Of a DNA stretch of 64,000 nt, positions 27,089 to 39,100 are shown piece by piece. Position 1 is the first letter of the stretch; each line of letters starts with the position of its first letter. The stretch spans positions 5,091,001-5,155,000 of the forward strand of contig NZ_JAUSVK010000001.1 in the NCBI RefSeq assembly GCF_030814655.1, in the 5' to 3' direction. This stretch comes from Labrys monachus. GTDB taxonomy: Bacteria > Pseudomonadota > Alphaproteobacteria > Rhizobiales > Labraceae. Below the pieces are notes generated by a model. The model made no database searches and was not told the origin of the DNA. It saw only the letters and a list, made by a program, of their open reading frames with translations. A program made the position numbers and the translations under genes.

Positions 27089-27811
27089 CTATTCGTGGGC
27101 CTTGGCGGCGGAGGGCGGGCTCTCTCGGGCCCGTCCGTCCTCGAGTTCGAGCATCGTATCGAAATATTTCATCCAGCGCGTGTCGTGGGTCACGACGCAG
27201 AGCGCCACGTTGCGGCTGTCCGCCAGCGCCCTGAAGACCTTCATCACCATCTCCGCCCGCGTGCCGTCCAGCGCGGCGGTGGGTTCGTCGGCGAGGATGA
27301 CGGTAGGATCGTTGGCGAGAGCCCTGGCGATCGAAACGCGCTGCTGCTCGCCGCCGGACAGCTGCGAGGGATAGTTGGTGCCGCGATGCCCCATGCCCAG
27401 CGCACCGAGCAGCTCGGCGGCGCGTTTCTGCGCCTGCCTGCGGCCGACATCGTTGATCTGCATGGCGATCGCCACGTTCTCGGCGGCCGTCAGATAGGGA
27501 ATCAGGTTCGCCTTCTGAAACACGAAGCCGAGATGGGTGCGCCTGAAAGCCCGCAAATCGTTGAGCTTCGCACCGGGACGCGAAATCACCTTGCCGTCGA
27601 ACAGAACCTCCCCCGCGGTCGGCGTCTCCAGCAGGCCGGCGATCATCAGGAGCGTCGTCTTCCCCGAGCCGCTGGGCCCGACGATGCCGGTGACGGCACC
27701 GGGCTTCAGGATCAGCGACCCCGAAGCCAGCGCAGTGACCGGCGTTCCGCCGCTGTCATAGATCTTGCTGACATTGCGGACCTCCAAGGTGGCCAGGCGG
27801 CGCGGCGACAT
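27089..27811 (-). CDS. ABC exporter ATPase (LolD/MacB/DevA type)
   Basis: The 240-residue ATPase has Walker A GPSGSGKTT (45-53), LSGGEQQRVSIARALANDP and ILADEPTAALD, the form used with FtsX-type permeases. Its start overlaps the permease stop by one base. It is the last gene of the run from polyketide synthase through membrane fusion protein and permease. It would drive mechanotransmission-type export of a lipid or lipid-linked product through the envelope. The order fusion protein, permease, ATPase equals that of devBCA. Confidence 0.9.
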   Translation of the reverse strand: MSPRRLATLEVRNVSKIYDSGGTPVTALASGSLILKPGAVTGIVGPSGSGKTTLLMIAGLLETPTAGEVLFDGKVISRPGAKLNDLRAFRRTHLGFVFQKANLIPYLTAAENVAIAMQINDVGRRQAQKRAAELLGALGMGHRGTNYPSQLSGGEQQRVSIARALANDPTVILADEPTAALDGTRAEMVMKVFRALADSRNVALCVVTHDTRWMKYFDTMLELEDGRARESPPSAAKAHE

Positions 27812-28962
27812 CAGGCCAGTACCTCCTGGGCGCGGACGGCAAGGGCGCGGCGGATGGCGAACCAGCTGGCGGCGAGACTGAGGGCCATGAGCACCAGGGA
27901 CAGCACGCCGAGGTCGGATGCCGTGATCAGCACGGTTCTGGGGAATCTCGGATAGATCGTGAACGAGATCGCGATGGCCAGGATGAGGCCGCAAAAGCCG
28001 ATCAGCGCGGCTTGCTGCGCGATCATGCCGACGATCACCCGGTCACGCGCCCCGATCAGCTTCAACAGCGATATCTGCGCGACCTTCTCGATCGTCATCG
28101 TATAGATGGTCATCGCGATGACGGCGCAGCAGATGAGCAGGATCATCGTGGTGAAGGCGAGGATCTGGACGCGCAGCTTGCCGAGGCGGCCGTTGAGCAG
28201 GATCTCCTCCTCGTCCTGCTTGGTCAGCACTTCCACATCGCCCCAGCGCTTGATCGAATCGCGCACGACGTCCTTGTCGGCACCCGGCAGGGTCTCGACG
28301 ATGACCGCGGCGATACTGCCGGTGTCGTTGCCCAGGCCCATGCGGTCCCTGCCCTCCTTGGCCGCCCGGTTGAGCAGGATCGCCTCGCTGGGCAGGAGCT
28401 GGTTGATGACCTGCGCATCGGCGATGGTGACGAACAGCAGGCCGTCGCCGCTCATGTCGACCTGCCCGGTCGACACGCCGACGATGGTGTAGGTGTCCTT
28501 GCCGAGCCGGATCTCGTCGCCGACCGCGAAGCCCAGGGTCTTGTCGGCGATGGCCTCATAGCGGTTCGACTGGAAGTAGCGGCCGGCGATCAGCGGGATC
28601 CAGCTGCCGCGGTCGCTCGGAAAATCCACGCCGGTGATCGACATGCGCAAGGGAAGGCCGTCGAATTCGAACTGCTGGTTGTACTGGATGAAGCGCCGCG
28701 TCGCCGCCACGCCCGACACGCCGGCGACACGGCGGTCGAGATTGGCGGGAACGGCGGAGGATTCGGCGAAAGGACCGGACTTGCCGCCCTCGACGACCCA
28801 GAGGTCGGCGCCGACGCCGTCGATGACGACGAGCGCTTCGTAGACGATGCCGCGATACATGCCCAGCATGCCGATCGTCGATGCCATGAGCAGGCCGACG
28901 CCGAACACGGTGAGGACGAACCTCAGCATGTTGTGGCGGATATCTTTGACCGCGAGGTTCAC
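27811..28962 (-). CDS. FtsX-family ABC exporter permease (DevC type)
   Basis: This 383-residue protein has one N-terminal transmembrane helix (near residues 12-35), a large periplasmic domain of about 220 residues (GADLWVVEGGKSGPFAESS onward), and three C-terminal helices with the FtsX coupling stretch EKVAQISLLKLIGARDR. This four-helix layout is that of MacB/LolC/DevC permeases. The GTG start overlaps the fusion-protein stop as GTGA. An upstream open frame is a GC-rich extension. It partners the fusion protein and ATPase beside it. Confidence 0.88.
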   Translation of the reverse strand: MNLAVKDIRHNMLRFVLTVFGVGLLMASTIGMLGMYRGIVYEALVVIDGVGADLWVVEGGKSGPFAESSAVPANLDRRVAGVSGVAATRRFIQYNQQFEFDGLPLRMSITGVDFPSDRGSWIPLIAGRYFQSNRYEAIADKTLGFAVGDEIRLGKDTYTIVGVSTGQVDMSGDGLLFVTIADAQVINQLLPSEAILLNRAAKEGRDRMGLGNDTGSIAAVIVETLPGADKDVVRDSIKRWGDVEVLTKQDEEEILLNGRLGKLRVQILAFTTMILLICCAVIAMTIYTMTIEKVAQISLLKLIGARDRVIVGMIAQQAALIGFCGLILAIAISFTIYPRFPRTVLITASDLGVLSLVLMALSLAASWFAIRRALAVRAQEVLA

Positions 28963-30095
28963 TTGCCCGCCGTCCGGATGGCGACGGACTGGTACTGGAA
29001 CCGGCCGGCCGGGTTCAGCACGACATCGCCGGCGTTCAGGCCGCGCGTGATCTCGATATCGGTGCCGCTGGCATAACCCAGCGAAACCGGCGACCAATAG
29101 GCCCGCCCGTCATGCGCGACCCACAAGCCGACGCGTCCTTCGCTCCTGGCCAGGAAGCGTTGCGGAACGGCGATGCCGGGCGACGGCGATCCGGCTTCGA
29201 TGACGACGTTCGCGCGTTGCCCCACCGCCCAGCTCGCCGGCACTTCGTCCAGTTTCAGATCGACCGTGAACTCGCGCGTCTCCTGGTCGACCTGCCGGCC
29301 GATCCGCAGGATCGAAGCGGGATAAGGCCGCTGCGGATTGGAGGAGAACGCCACCCTGGCGACCTGTCCGGGGTGGAGCGAGGCCATCGCGGATTCGTCG
29401 AATCGCGCAAACACCAGCAGCGATTTGGGGTCGACGATCTGCATGAGCTCGACGCCGGGCGACAGCAGATCGCCCACCGTGCGGCTGCGGGACACCACCA
29501 CGCCGTCGATGGGGGAGCGGATGGTGGTTTCGGCGAGGCGGCTGCGCAATCGCTCGACATCGGCGGCCGCGGCCGCGGCCTGGGCCTTGGCGCGTTCCAC
29601 GGTGACGCCCGCCCGCAGCACCTGGGAGGCCGCCTGCTTCTGGGCGCTCTCGACGGCGTCGAATTCGGATTTGGAAACCGTCTGCTTGCCGAGCAGCGCC
29701 TTCCTGCGGTTGAGGTCCGCCATCGCGGTCGCGGCCGCGATGGCTAGCCGGTCGCCCTCCAGCTGCGACTCCTGCACCGTCTCCTCCGCAGCACGGCTGG
29801 TGGCGACCGCGGAGGCGAGCTGGTATTCGAGCTCGGTCGAGTTGAGCGTGGCCAGGATGTCGCCGGCCTTCACCACATCGTTCTGGTCGACGCGCACCTC
29901 GGCCAGGAACGCCTGGATGCGCGCCGTCACCACGACCTGGTTGTTCGATCCCAGCAGGCCGGGACCGGCGATCTCGCGCACGACCGGGCGCTGCTGGACG
30001 ACATAGGCTTCGACGTCGGCGGGCCAGACATACCAGCCGGAAAAGAGGCCGGCCGCCGCCAGAACGACAAGAAAGAGAAAGATGTAGCGAACCAC
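28959..30095 (-). CDS. Periplasmic membrane fusion protein (HlyD/DevB/MacA type)
   Basis: The 378-residue protein is anchored by one N-terminal helix (residues 4-23). A biotinyl-lipoyl segment and an alpha-helical hairpin rich in Ala, Glu and Gln follow (about 90-190), then the second lipoyl half RSPIDGVVVSRSRTVGDLLSPG and a beta-barrel domain. It would link the FtsX-type permease to an outer-membrane channel, which is not encoded nearby. It starts 55 bases after the polyketide synthase stop, so it is probably on the same transcript. Confidence 0.9.
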   Translation of the reverse strand: MVRYIFLFLVVLAAAGLFSGWYVWPADVEAYVVQQRPVVREIAGPGLLGSNNQVVVTARIQAFLAEVRVDQNDVVKAGDILATLNSTELEYQLASAVATSRAAEETVQESQLEGDRLAIAAATAMADLNRRKALLGKQTVSKSEFDAVESAQKQAASQVLRAGVTVERAKAQAAAAAADVERLRSRLAETTIRSPIDGVVVSRSRTVGDLLSPGVELMQIVDPKSLLVFARFDESAMASLHPGQVARVAFSSNPQRPYPASILRIGRQVDQETREFTVDLKLDEVPASWAVGQRANVVIEAGSPSPGIAVPQRFLARSEGRVGLWVAHDGRAYWSPVSLGYASGTDIEITRGLNAGDVVLNPAGRFQYQSVAIRTAGK

Positions 30096-30150
30096 GTACT
30101 CTTACCCGCGCCGGCGTGGGCCGGCTCCCCAATTCCGGCATCGACCCACG

Positions 30151-33100
30151 TCAAACCGCCGCCTGTTCGTCCGCATCTGCTTTCGATTGTCCCGCCAGGA
30201 GCCGCTCGACGATTTCATGCAGGATGTCGCGCGCCTCCGCTTCGTCATAGCCGCGCGTATCGTATATGAAAAACAGCCCCAGGCCATTCTCCGTCGGATA
30301 GGTTCGCACATCCAGCTCGTAGAGCGTCGGCCTTTCTCGCCGCATGTCGGGCAGCGGCGTCACCTTCACCATGCCGAGATCGAGTTCGCCGCTGGCATGG
30401 GCCCTCTGCAGCGGAGCCGACTGGGTGGCCTGCGTCCACCGTTCCACCGTCTGGTTGCCGGCGAGGAAGAGGGCGGTGTAGGAGCCCTTGGCCACGACGT
30501 CGTCATGGAAGGCGCCGACGAAGTTCGAGTCCATGAAGGGCCCGAACTGGATGGCCTCGTCGACCCCTTCTCCCAGGGAGACGGCCAGCGCTTCGATCGT
30601 GTCGAACCGGGCCAGATAGGCCCGGACGGGCACGTCCGAGGCGACGAAGTTGACGTAGTTCTCCAGCCGCCGGTCATGGCGCAAGGCCGCTGGGACCTGC
30701 AGGATCATGTCGTCGACGCCGCCGCGCGCACCGACCGTCTGGGCGAACGCCGCGATGATCATGGCCGTTTCCGTGGTGCCGGCAATTCTGGCCCGCCTGC
30801 GCAGTTCATCCCGCTCATCGGTCGGTATCGTGATCGTCAGCAGGCCGCCGGCGCTGCCGTCGAAGAAATTCACGTTCGTCGGCAATCCCTTCGCCTTGCG
30901 CCCGAGATTGGGAATCGGCGGCAGGGGCTCGGCGAAGACCTTGTGCAGGAATTCCTCGCGCCGCTCGAACGAACCGGGCTTTCCGACATGGTCGAAATCC
31001 CGGATGAAGCGGTCGATGTCCATCTCCACCGGGTTGAGCGGCAGGCCAAGATAGGCCTTGACGGTCTCCTCGACGATGAGGCCGAGGGAATAGCCGTCGA
31101 TGACGAGATGATGCGCCTTGGCGACGATGATGTCGCTCTCCGTGCCGAACCGGATGACGGTGGTGCGGAACATCGGCGCGTCGATGTCGATATGTTCCTG
31201 CGCGAGCTCGCTCGCCCGTTCCAGCGCGGCCGCTTCGTCGGCGACTTCTTCGACCTTGAGGAACTGCGTCGGCGCCCTCTCCAGATAGGCGCCGTAGCCG
31301 CCCGCCTTGCGGAAGAAGCGGGTGCGCATCACTTCGTGCCGCGCCATGACCGTCTCGAGGGCCCGCCTGAGGCGGTCGACGTCCATCTGCGGCCGAATCT
31401 TGAACTCCTTGCTCACGAGGCCGGTGCCGAGCGCATAGGCATTCGCGTCCGGATGATCCTGCAGGTACAGCACCCCCAATTGCGTGCTGGTCACCGGGAT
31501 CTCTCTTTCGACGTTGGGCAGGCCGTCGAGGGGAGAGCGCTCGACCTCCGCCCCCGCCGGCTGCTGGCCGGACCATTCGCGGACGGTCCAGCGAACGCTG
31601 CCGGGCACGAGCGGGCCGGGCGTTTCCAGCAGCCCCGCAAGCTCGCCGAGAAAGTCCTCGAACAGGAGCTGCGCCGTCGCTTCCGTCACCACGTCGCTGT
31701 CCACGGCCAGCCGGCACAGGACACCCGCGTCGTCGACTGCGACGGCGAGCTGGATCTCGTGCGCAGACACCGCGACCGCGTCGAGGGGATCGTCGGGCGT
31801 GCCGGGCGCCGTGATCTCGCCGCTGCCGATGAAGGCGAAGCCGAACTGGCGCAGCGCCACATGGCGAATGCGCAAGCTCTCCTCGAACGCCTGTTCCAGG
31901 GAGGAGGTATCGACGGCACGGTGCGCGCGGCCGTTGGCGTCGGCGCGCCCGATCCGCCTGACCAGATCCTCGCCGGCTTGATCGACAGCGCGCAGCACGA
32001 TCGGATACGAGCCGTCCAGAGGGCCGATCAGGCCGGCCGGCGCGCCGTTCCCGCGCTCGGTGAACCATTTGTCGACGACGATCGATCCGAGGGCGAAGCG
32101 GCCGGCCAGGGCCTTGGCGTAAGCGGCCAGGAAGCGCTCGCTCGACAGCCCCGGCGTCCCCGCGAAGGAAGCGGCGGGAATGATGCTCTGCATGATGGCG
32201 ATATCGCCGCGGTTCGACCCCATGCCGGTGGGAGATGCGGCACGACGACGCCCCGGGATCGGCGCGATGGCTGGTGCGTGATGCAGGATCTCCTTCCAAT
32301 AGGAGAGGTCGCGGCGGTGCTCGGCCGATCCGGGCTCGGGATACGCCCCGCGGACATAGGCGCCGAAACCGCCGCCCGTCTCGACGGCGTCTTCATCCTC
32401 CCGCGCCAGCCCTGCGAGCAGGAGATGCACCGACAAGGCGTCGGCCGCCGCCCGATGGGCGCGCACCTGCAGGTCGTGGCTGCCGTCCTGGCGCGCGCAT
32501 AGGCCGACCCGCCACAACGGACCGGGCAGCGTCACCATGGCCAGGCGTGTGCCCGGCAGGAGCACTTCGAGGGCGGGATCGCCGTCGAAGCCGATCTCGA
32601 CCGCCCCGGACGCCGAGACCGCGCCCGTCATCCGCAGGGCGTCGTTGCTCGCGACCAGACGGGCCAGCCTTGCCGCCAGCGCGGCGAGCGAGGTGCCGGG
32701 CGCGACGTTCGTCTCGCCGAAGACCTGGTTGTCGGCCATGGCGACGGCCGAGGACATCGGCCGGGTGTCGAGCATGATGGCGTGGACCTGGCGGCCGAGC
32801 GGCCGGAAGCTCTCCTGCGCCACGCCGCCGGCCGCACTCGTCCGCGCCGCGGACGCCTGCACCGCAGCCGCCTTGAGCTTGGCCTCGAATGCCGAGGCGA
32901 CGAGGCGCGAGAGCCCCGCGATCGTCGGCGACTGCAGGAACTTGGCGACGGGTATGTCGACCTCGACCTGCGCCTCGACGCGGTTCTTCAGCTCGAACGA
33001 CGACAGGGAATCCAGCCCGAGCTCGCTGAGCTTGCGGTCGTCCGCCAGGGCGCTCGCCTCGACCTTCAGGACCTTGGCGACTTCGCGCCGGATCATGTCG

Positions 33101-36100
33101 GCGAGCAGGTCGTTCCACGCCTCGCGCGGAGCGGCCGCCAGCTCGGCCTGGATACGGGAGCGTCCCCCGCTTCTTTCGCCCAGCAGCTGCGAGATCCTCG
33201 GATTGGCCGCGGCTCCCGGATTCGTGCGTGCAATGGCCGCCCAGTCGATATTGGCAAAGCCGAGATTTTCCGACCGGGCGCGCAACAGGATCGCCAAAGC
33301 CGCAGCCGCCTCGGAATCCTGCACCGGCTTGATGCCGACGCTGTCGAGATAATTGGTCATCGCCTCCGACCGGGCGACGAATCCGCTGCCGGCAATCATG
33401 CCCCAGGCGATGGAGGACGCGGCCATGCTGCGGCCCCGGCGATAGGTGGCGATCGCATTCAGGACCGAATTGGCGGCGGTGTAATTGGCCTGCCCCGACG
33501 AGCCGATCACCTGGGCGATCGACGAGAAATTCACGAAGAATTCCAGGGGTATGCCATGCGCGACCACGGCGGCGTGCAGGTTCCATCCGCCCGCGATCTT
33601 CGGCCGCAGCACGCGGTCGATCTTGTCGGCGTCGAGCTGCGAGACGAAGGCGTCCTCGATCACGGCCGCGCCGTGCACGATGCCGCGCAGCGGGTGCATG
33701 CCCCCGCCATGTTCGGCGACCAGCCTGTCGACGGCCGCGGCGTCGGTCACGTCGAGCGCGGCGCGAACGACGCGGGTGCCCCGCTGCTCCATGGCCTCGA
33801 TGGCGACCGCCGCCTGGGCGTCGGGCTCGCCGCTTCGATTGGCCAGGATGAGGGTTCCCGCCCCGCTTTGGCTGAGCCAGTCGGCGATGGCGACGCCGAA
33901 GCCCTTGAGCCCGCCGGTCACCAGATAGGAGGCCTCGGCGGAAACGGCGAAGTCCGAGCCGAGATCGAGTTCGATGTCCAGCGAGGGCTCGTCGAAGGTG
34001 ACGATGACCTTGCCGATATGCTGGGCGCGAGACAGCATGCGCATGGCTTCCGCCGCCCGCGAGGCCGGAAAGCGCGTCGCCTCCAGCGGCTTGTAGGCGC
34101 CGGAAGCAACCTTCCCTGCCACTTCCGCCAGCAATTGCCTGAAGAGCTTCGGCCGCTCCACGGGAAGCGTCGAGAGATCGATGACCGAATAGGCGTTGTT
34201 GCGATAGAGCGAGCGCAGCCCGATCGGCTTGTCGTCGGCGAGATCGCGCTTGCCGATCTCGACCATGCGGCCGAAGGGCGCCAGGCATTCGAGGCTCTTG
34301 TCGATGCCATGGCCCGACAATGCGTTCAGCACGACGTCCACGCCGTGGCCGCGCGTCAGGGCGCGTACCTCGTCGGCGAAGTCGAGGGCGCGGGAGTTCA
34401 TCGCCACGTCCACGCCCAATGTCTTGAGGAAGGCGCGTTTGGCGTCGCTGCCGGCCGTCCCGAAGACCTTTGCGCCGACATCACGCGCGACCTGAATGGC
34501 GGCGAGGCCGACACCGCCCGACGCCAGATGGATGAGGGCGGTCTCGTCCTCGGCCAGCCTGCCGACATGGGTGAGGGCATAGTGCGCGGTCAGGAAGGCG
34601 GTCGGCAGGGTCGCGGCGTCGATCAGGTCGATACCGTCCGGCACGCGCATGACGACATCCGCGCCGATCTTGGCGAAGCGCCTGAGATAGCCCTTGCCGA
34701 TGCCCATGATGCGATCGCCGGGCTTGAGGTCGGTCACCTCATGGCCGACCTCGCGGACGGTGCCGGCGAATTCCAGGCCGAGATTGCGCCAATACGCCTC
34801 GTCATTCTCCAGTTCGTCCGGCAGGATGCTCGTCGCCGCCATGATGTCGCGGAAGTTCAGGCCGACCGCCGCGACCTCGACCATCACCTCGTCGGCCGCA
34901 AGAACCGGATCGGCGATTTCACGCAGCACGATGTTGTCGATGGTGCCGGGCGCCGTCATGGTGACGGCGAAGTTGGAGGGATCGCGCCGGGTCTCCAATG
35001 TCCGCCGCGACGGCGCCAGTTCCTGCAATGCCAGCCTTTCCAGGCGAGGCACGTAACGATCGGCGCCGCGCAGGACGAATTCCGTTTCCGCTGTATCCTC
35101 CAGGACAGCATCCGAGACCGAGCTTCCCGATTGCAGGGCGGCGCCGTCGGCGTCGACGAGGCGAAGGCTCAGGCCCTTGCATTCGTTGGCTATGGTGCGG
35201 GCGACGCCGATCAGGGCGCTCTCGCCCAGGCCGGAAAGGCTCATCGGCCCGTCGCCTTCCACCACCCGGCTTCCCGAGGTGACGACGACCAGTTCCGGAC
35301 GGGGATCGGGCAGGGCCTGCAGGCGGTCGAAGACCTTCGCCAGGGTGATCAGTTGATGGACGACCGGGGTGATCGCCGCCATCAGCTCTTCGCCGCCGGT
35401 TCCCTCGGTGGGCGTCCCGCCGGCCGCCGCACTGAAGAGGATGCCTCCGCTCTGCTCGGACTTGGCCGTGAACGCGCGGACGATGGCGAGAGCTTCATCG
35501 GTGTCGAGGGTCAGGAACGGCGCGGCATCGGCGATCTCCACCGTCGCGCCGCGCCTGACGAGTTCGGCGAGGGTCGCTTCGAGGCGCTGCGTTCCATCGC
35601 CCACCACCAGCCAGTGCGCACACCGCACGGACGGCGCGGGGGGCTTTGGCTCCTGCTTCTGGAAATGCTCCTCGAACACGCTGGCGCCCGAGCCGGCGGC
35701 ATGCTTCGTGCGGCCGCCCCCGATCTTGCCGAGCGCCTTCGTCTGCAGATTGTCGATGACGATCAGCGGCTTTCCTTCCGGAGAGAACACGCTGAACTGC
35801 ATCGAGTCCTGGTCCAGGCCGGGCTGGATGCCGACGATCACCTCGGCCGTCAGCGGGGCTCCCAGCTGGATCTTGCGGGCGCCTGTCGGCAGGCGCAGCT
35901 GATACTGGGTCTTGTCCTCGTTCGCGGGCGGGAGCGGCTCCCCTGGCGTCCATGAGCCGTCCAGATGCGAAGCAAGGCCGATGCCTGCCTGCAGCACGGC
36001 GTCCAGCAATCCGGGGAAGGCGAAATAATGCTTGGCGGGTTCCGGCTCCCGGCTCGACAGCCTGGCGATCAGGCGGTGGCCGTCGATGTGGAGCGCATTC

Positions 36101-39100
36101 AGCGACTGGAAGGTCGGGCCGTATTCGAGGCCGTGCCGTTCCGCCAGGCGATAGAATTCCGTCTTGTCGGTCAGGGACGGCCAATCGTGGAGAATGTCGT
36201 CCGACGCCGGTGCGAGATCATATTTGTGGCTGAAACCATAGGCTTCGGCACGCGTCCGCCAGCCGTCTTCCGAACCGCGGTGGAGCGTCGAGATGCGCAG
36301 GCGGCTGCCGACCGGGTCGAACGTCGTCGTGAAGATGATGACGTCGTCTTCGGCGATCGACAGGGCTTCGTAAAGCTTGAAATCGCGCAATTCCACGGAT
36401 TCGGAGCCGAAATACTCGCGCAGCGCGGCACCCATGGCTTCGATATAGCCGACGGCCGGAAATAGGCAGTCGCCGCTGACGCGATGGTCGGCCAGATATT
36501 TGAAGCCCCGGAGGGAGATCTCGTTCGTCCAGGACGGACCGGCCGTGAAATCACGCCGTCCGAGCAGGGGATGGCGGGGCGCATCGAAAAGGAAGCTCTT
36601 GGTTTCCTCGGAGAGGCTGAGCAGATGCTGGTTGTTCCAGGGCAGCTTGGGGGCGGCGACGTGGCCGCCTGGCGCCTTCGGCCGCTCGAACTCGACGCCG
36701 CTGACATACAGCCTGCCCTCGGCCCGTGCCAGCGTCCAGAAATCGTCCGCGGTGCGATCCAGCGAGTTCGCCGCGACGACGTCAGCGCCGCGTTCCTGCG
36801 AGATGCCCCGGATGAGCGGCGTCAGCGTGCGGTGCGGACCGACTTCCAGGAAGGTGTTGATGCCGAAATCGAGGGTAAAATCCAGGGCCTTGGTGAAGCT
36901 GACGGGCTGGCGCAGATTGTCCCACCAATAGGCAGCGTCGAACTTCGTTTCGAAGATGCCGGTGACGGTGGAGACGATCGGCAGGCTGCCGCCCTTCCAG
37001 GCCACCGGACCGAGTTCGCCGAGGAACCACTCCTTGCAGTCTTCCAGATGGGCGCTGTGCCATCCGAAATCCATGGTCATGCGGCGGGCCATCGCGTCGG
37101 GATAGGCTTCCGCGACCTTGGCCAGCACCTCGACGACGCCGTTCTCCATGCCCGAGATGGTCTGCGCGATCGGGCCGTTATAGGCCGCGATGACCACGCT
37201 GTCGTCGCCCGGCAGGAAGGGAGCGAGCTGCTGGACCGTCAGGCCGATCGTGGCCATCGCGCCGCGCCGCGTGCTCTTGAGCGGGATGAGCCCGCGCGTG
37301 GCGATGATGCGGGCCGCCGTCTCGATATCGATGATACCCGAAACATAGGTCGCCGCGACCTCGCCGAAACTATGGCCGATCAGGAGTTCCGGGCGGACGC
37401 CCATCTTCTTCCAGCGCTCGTAGAGCGAGATCTGCGTGGCGAAGATGGAGGCCTGGGTGACATCGGCGTCGTTGATGCGGGTCTTCGTCTCGTCCCGCAG
37501 CATCTCCTCGACGGTCGACCACCCGACCATCGGCCGGAGCACCTCGTCGAACATGTCGGCCGTCCGGCGGAACGCGGCGTCCTCCTTGAGGAGGCGGCGT
37601 GCCATGGCCCACCATTGACCGCCCTGGCCGGAGAACGCCACGGCGAGACGCCGATTGGAGGCCCGGCCGGTGATGATGGTCGGCCCGGTGGCATTCTGAT
37701 CGAGGCTGCCTTTCGCCAGGGCGCGCAGCTGGGCCTGGACCGCCGAGCGCTCCGGCTCGACGACCAGCGCGGCGCGCTGGGCGAAATTGTCGCGCGCGCT
37801 GCGCATATGGGTGGCGAGGTCCTCGACGGAGGTGTCCTGCAGGGACCCGCCGTCCTCCAAGGCGTCCGCAAGGCTGCCGGCCCAAAGCTCCAAGGCCGCC
37901 GTGCTGCCGGCCGAGACCGGAAGGGCGATCGGATGGCCGACCTCTGCCGATCTCGGCATCCGGACCGCCGCAGCGGCGCGCCCCTGCCATTCTTCGACGA
38001 CGATCGAGGCATTGGTGCCGCCGAAACCGAAAGAGTTGACCACTGCCAGGACGGGCCGCCCGCGATGATCAATCGGGACCGGCTTCGTCGCGACGGTCAT
38101 GTTGAGCGCGTCGAAGGGGATATTGGGGTTCGGCCGCTCGAAATTCCGGTTGGGCAGCACGACGCCGTGCCCGACGGTCAGCAGGGTCTTGATGAACCCC
38201 GCGATGCCGGACGCCGATTCGAGATGGCCGAGATTGGGCTTGAACGATCCGACATGGATCGGCCCCGGCCGGGAGCTCGTACCGAACACACGGCCGATGG
38301 CCGTCGCCTCGATGGGGTCGCCGATCGGCGTGCCGGTACCATGCGCCTCGACATAGTCGACATCCGAGGGATCGACGGAAGCGCCGTCCATGAGCGCCTC
38401 CAGCATCGCCTGCTGCGCCACACCGCTCGGAGCCGTCAGCGTCGGCGTATAGCCGTCCTGGTTGACCATCGAATGGCGGATCACCCCATAGATGCGGTCA
38501 CCATCCGCGATGGCGCGGTCGAGCAGCTTGAGCAGGACGAGCCCGCAGCCTTCGCCGCGGATGAAGCCGTCGGCCCTTTCGTCGAACGTATAGATGCCAC
38601 CCGTCGGCGAGAGCATGTTGGCGCTGGAGAAGGCGACGAACGGGCCCGGATCGAGCATGCAGTTGACGCCGCCGGCCAAGGCCATGTCGCAAGTGCCCAT
38701 GCTCATGTGGCGCACGGCCTGGTCGAGGGCGACGAGCGCCGACGAGCATGCGGTATCGACCGCGATGCTCGGCCCTCTCAGATTGAATCGGTGCGATATC
38801 CGATTGGCCGCGATCGAGAACGCAGAGCCCGTGCCGGCGAAGATATCGCCGCCGCTCGTGCGCCCCCGGCGCAGGTTCTGCGCAAAATCATTGGTGGATA
38901 TGCCGATGAACACTCCCGTGCGGACCCGCTGCAGATCGGCCAGGGTGCGGTCGGCGTCCTGGACGGCCTCGTAGGCCACCTGCAGCGCCAGGCGCTGCTG
39001 CGGGTCCATCGATGTCACCTCCCGAGGCGACATGTCGAAGAAACTCGGGTCGAATCCGAAGACATCGTTGCCGAGAAAGCCGCCCCAGCGCGAGCGCATC

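Noticed and set aside
32782-35955. 1057-codon open frame antisense to the ketoreductase, enoylreductase and carrier parts of the synthase
   Set aside because: Low-complexity shadow without recognisable motifs; the sense strand is fully explained by enzyme domains.
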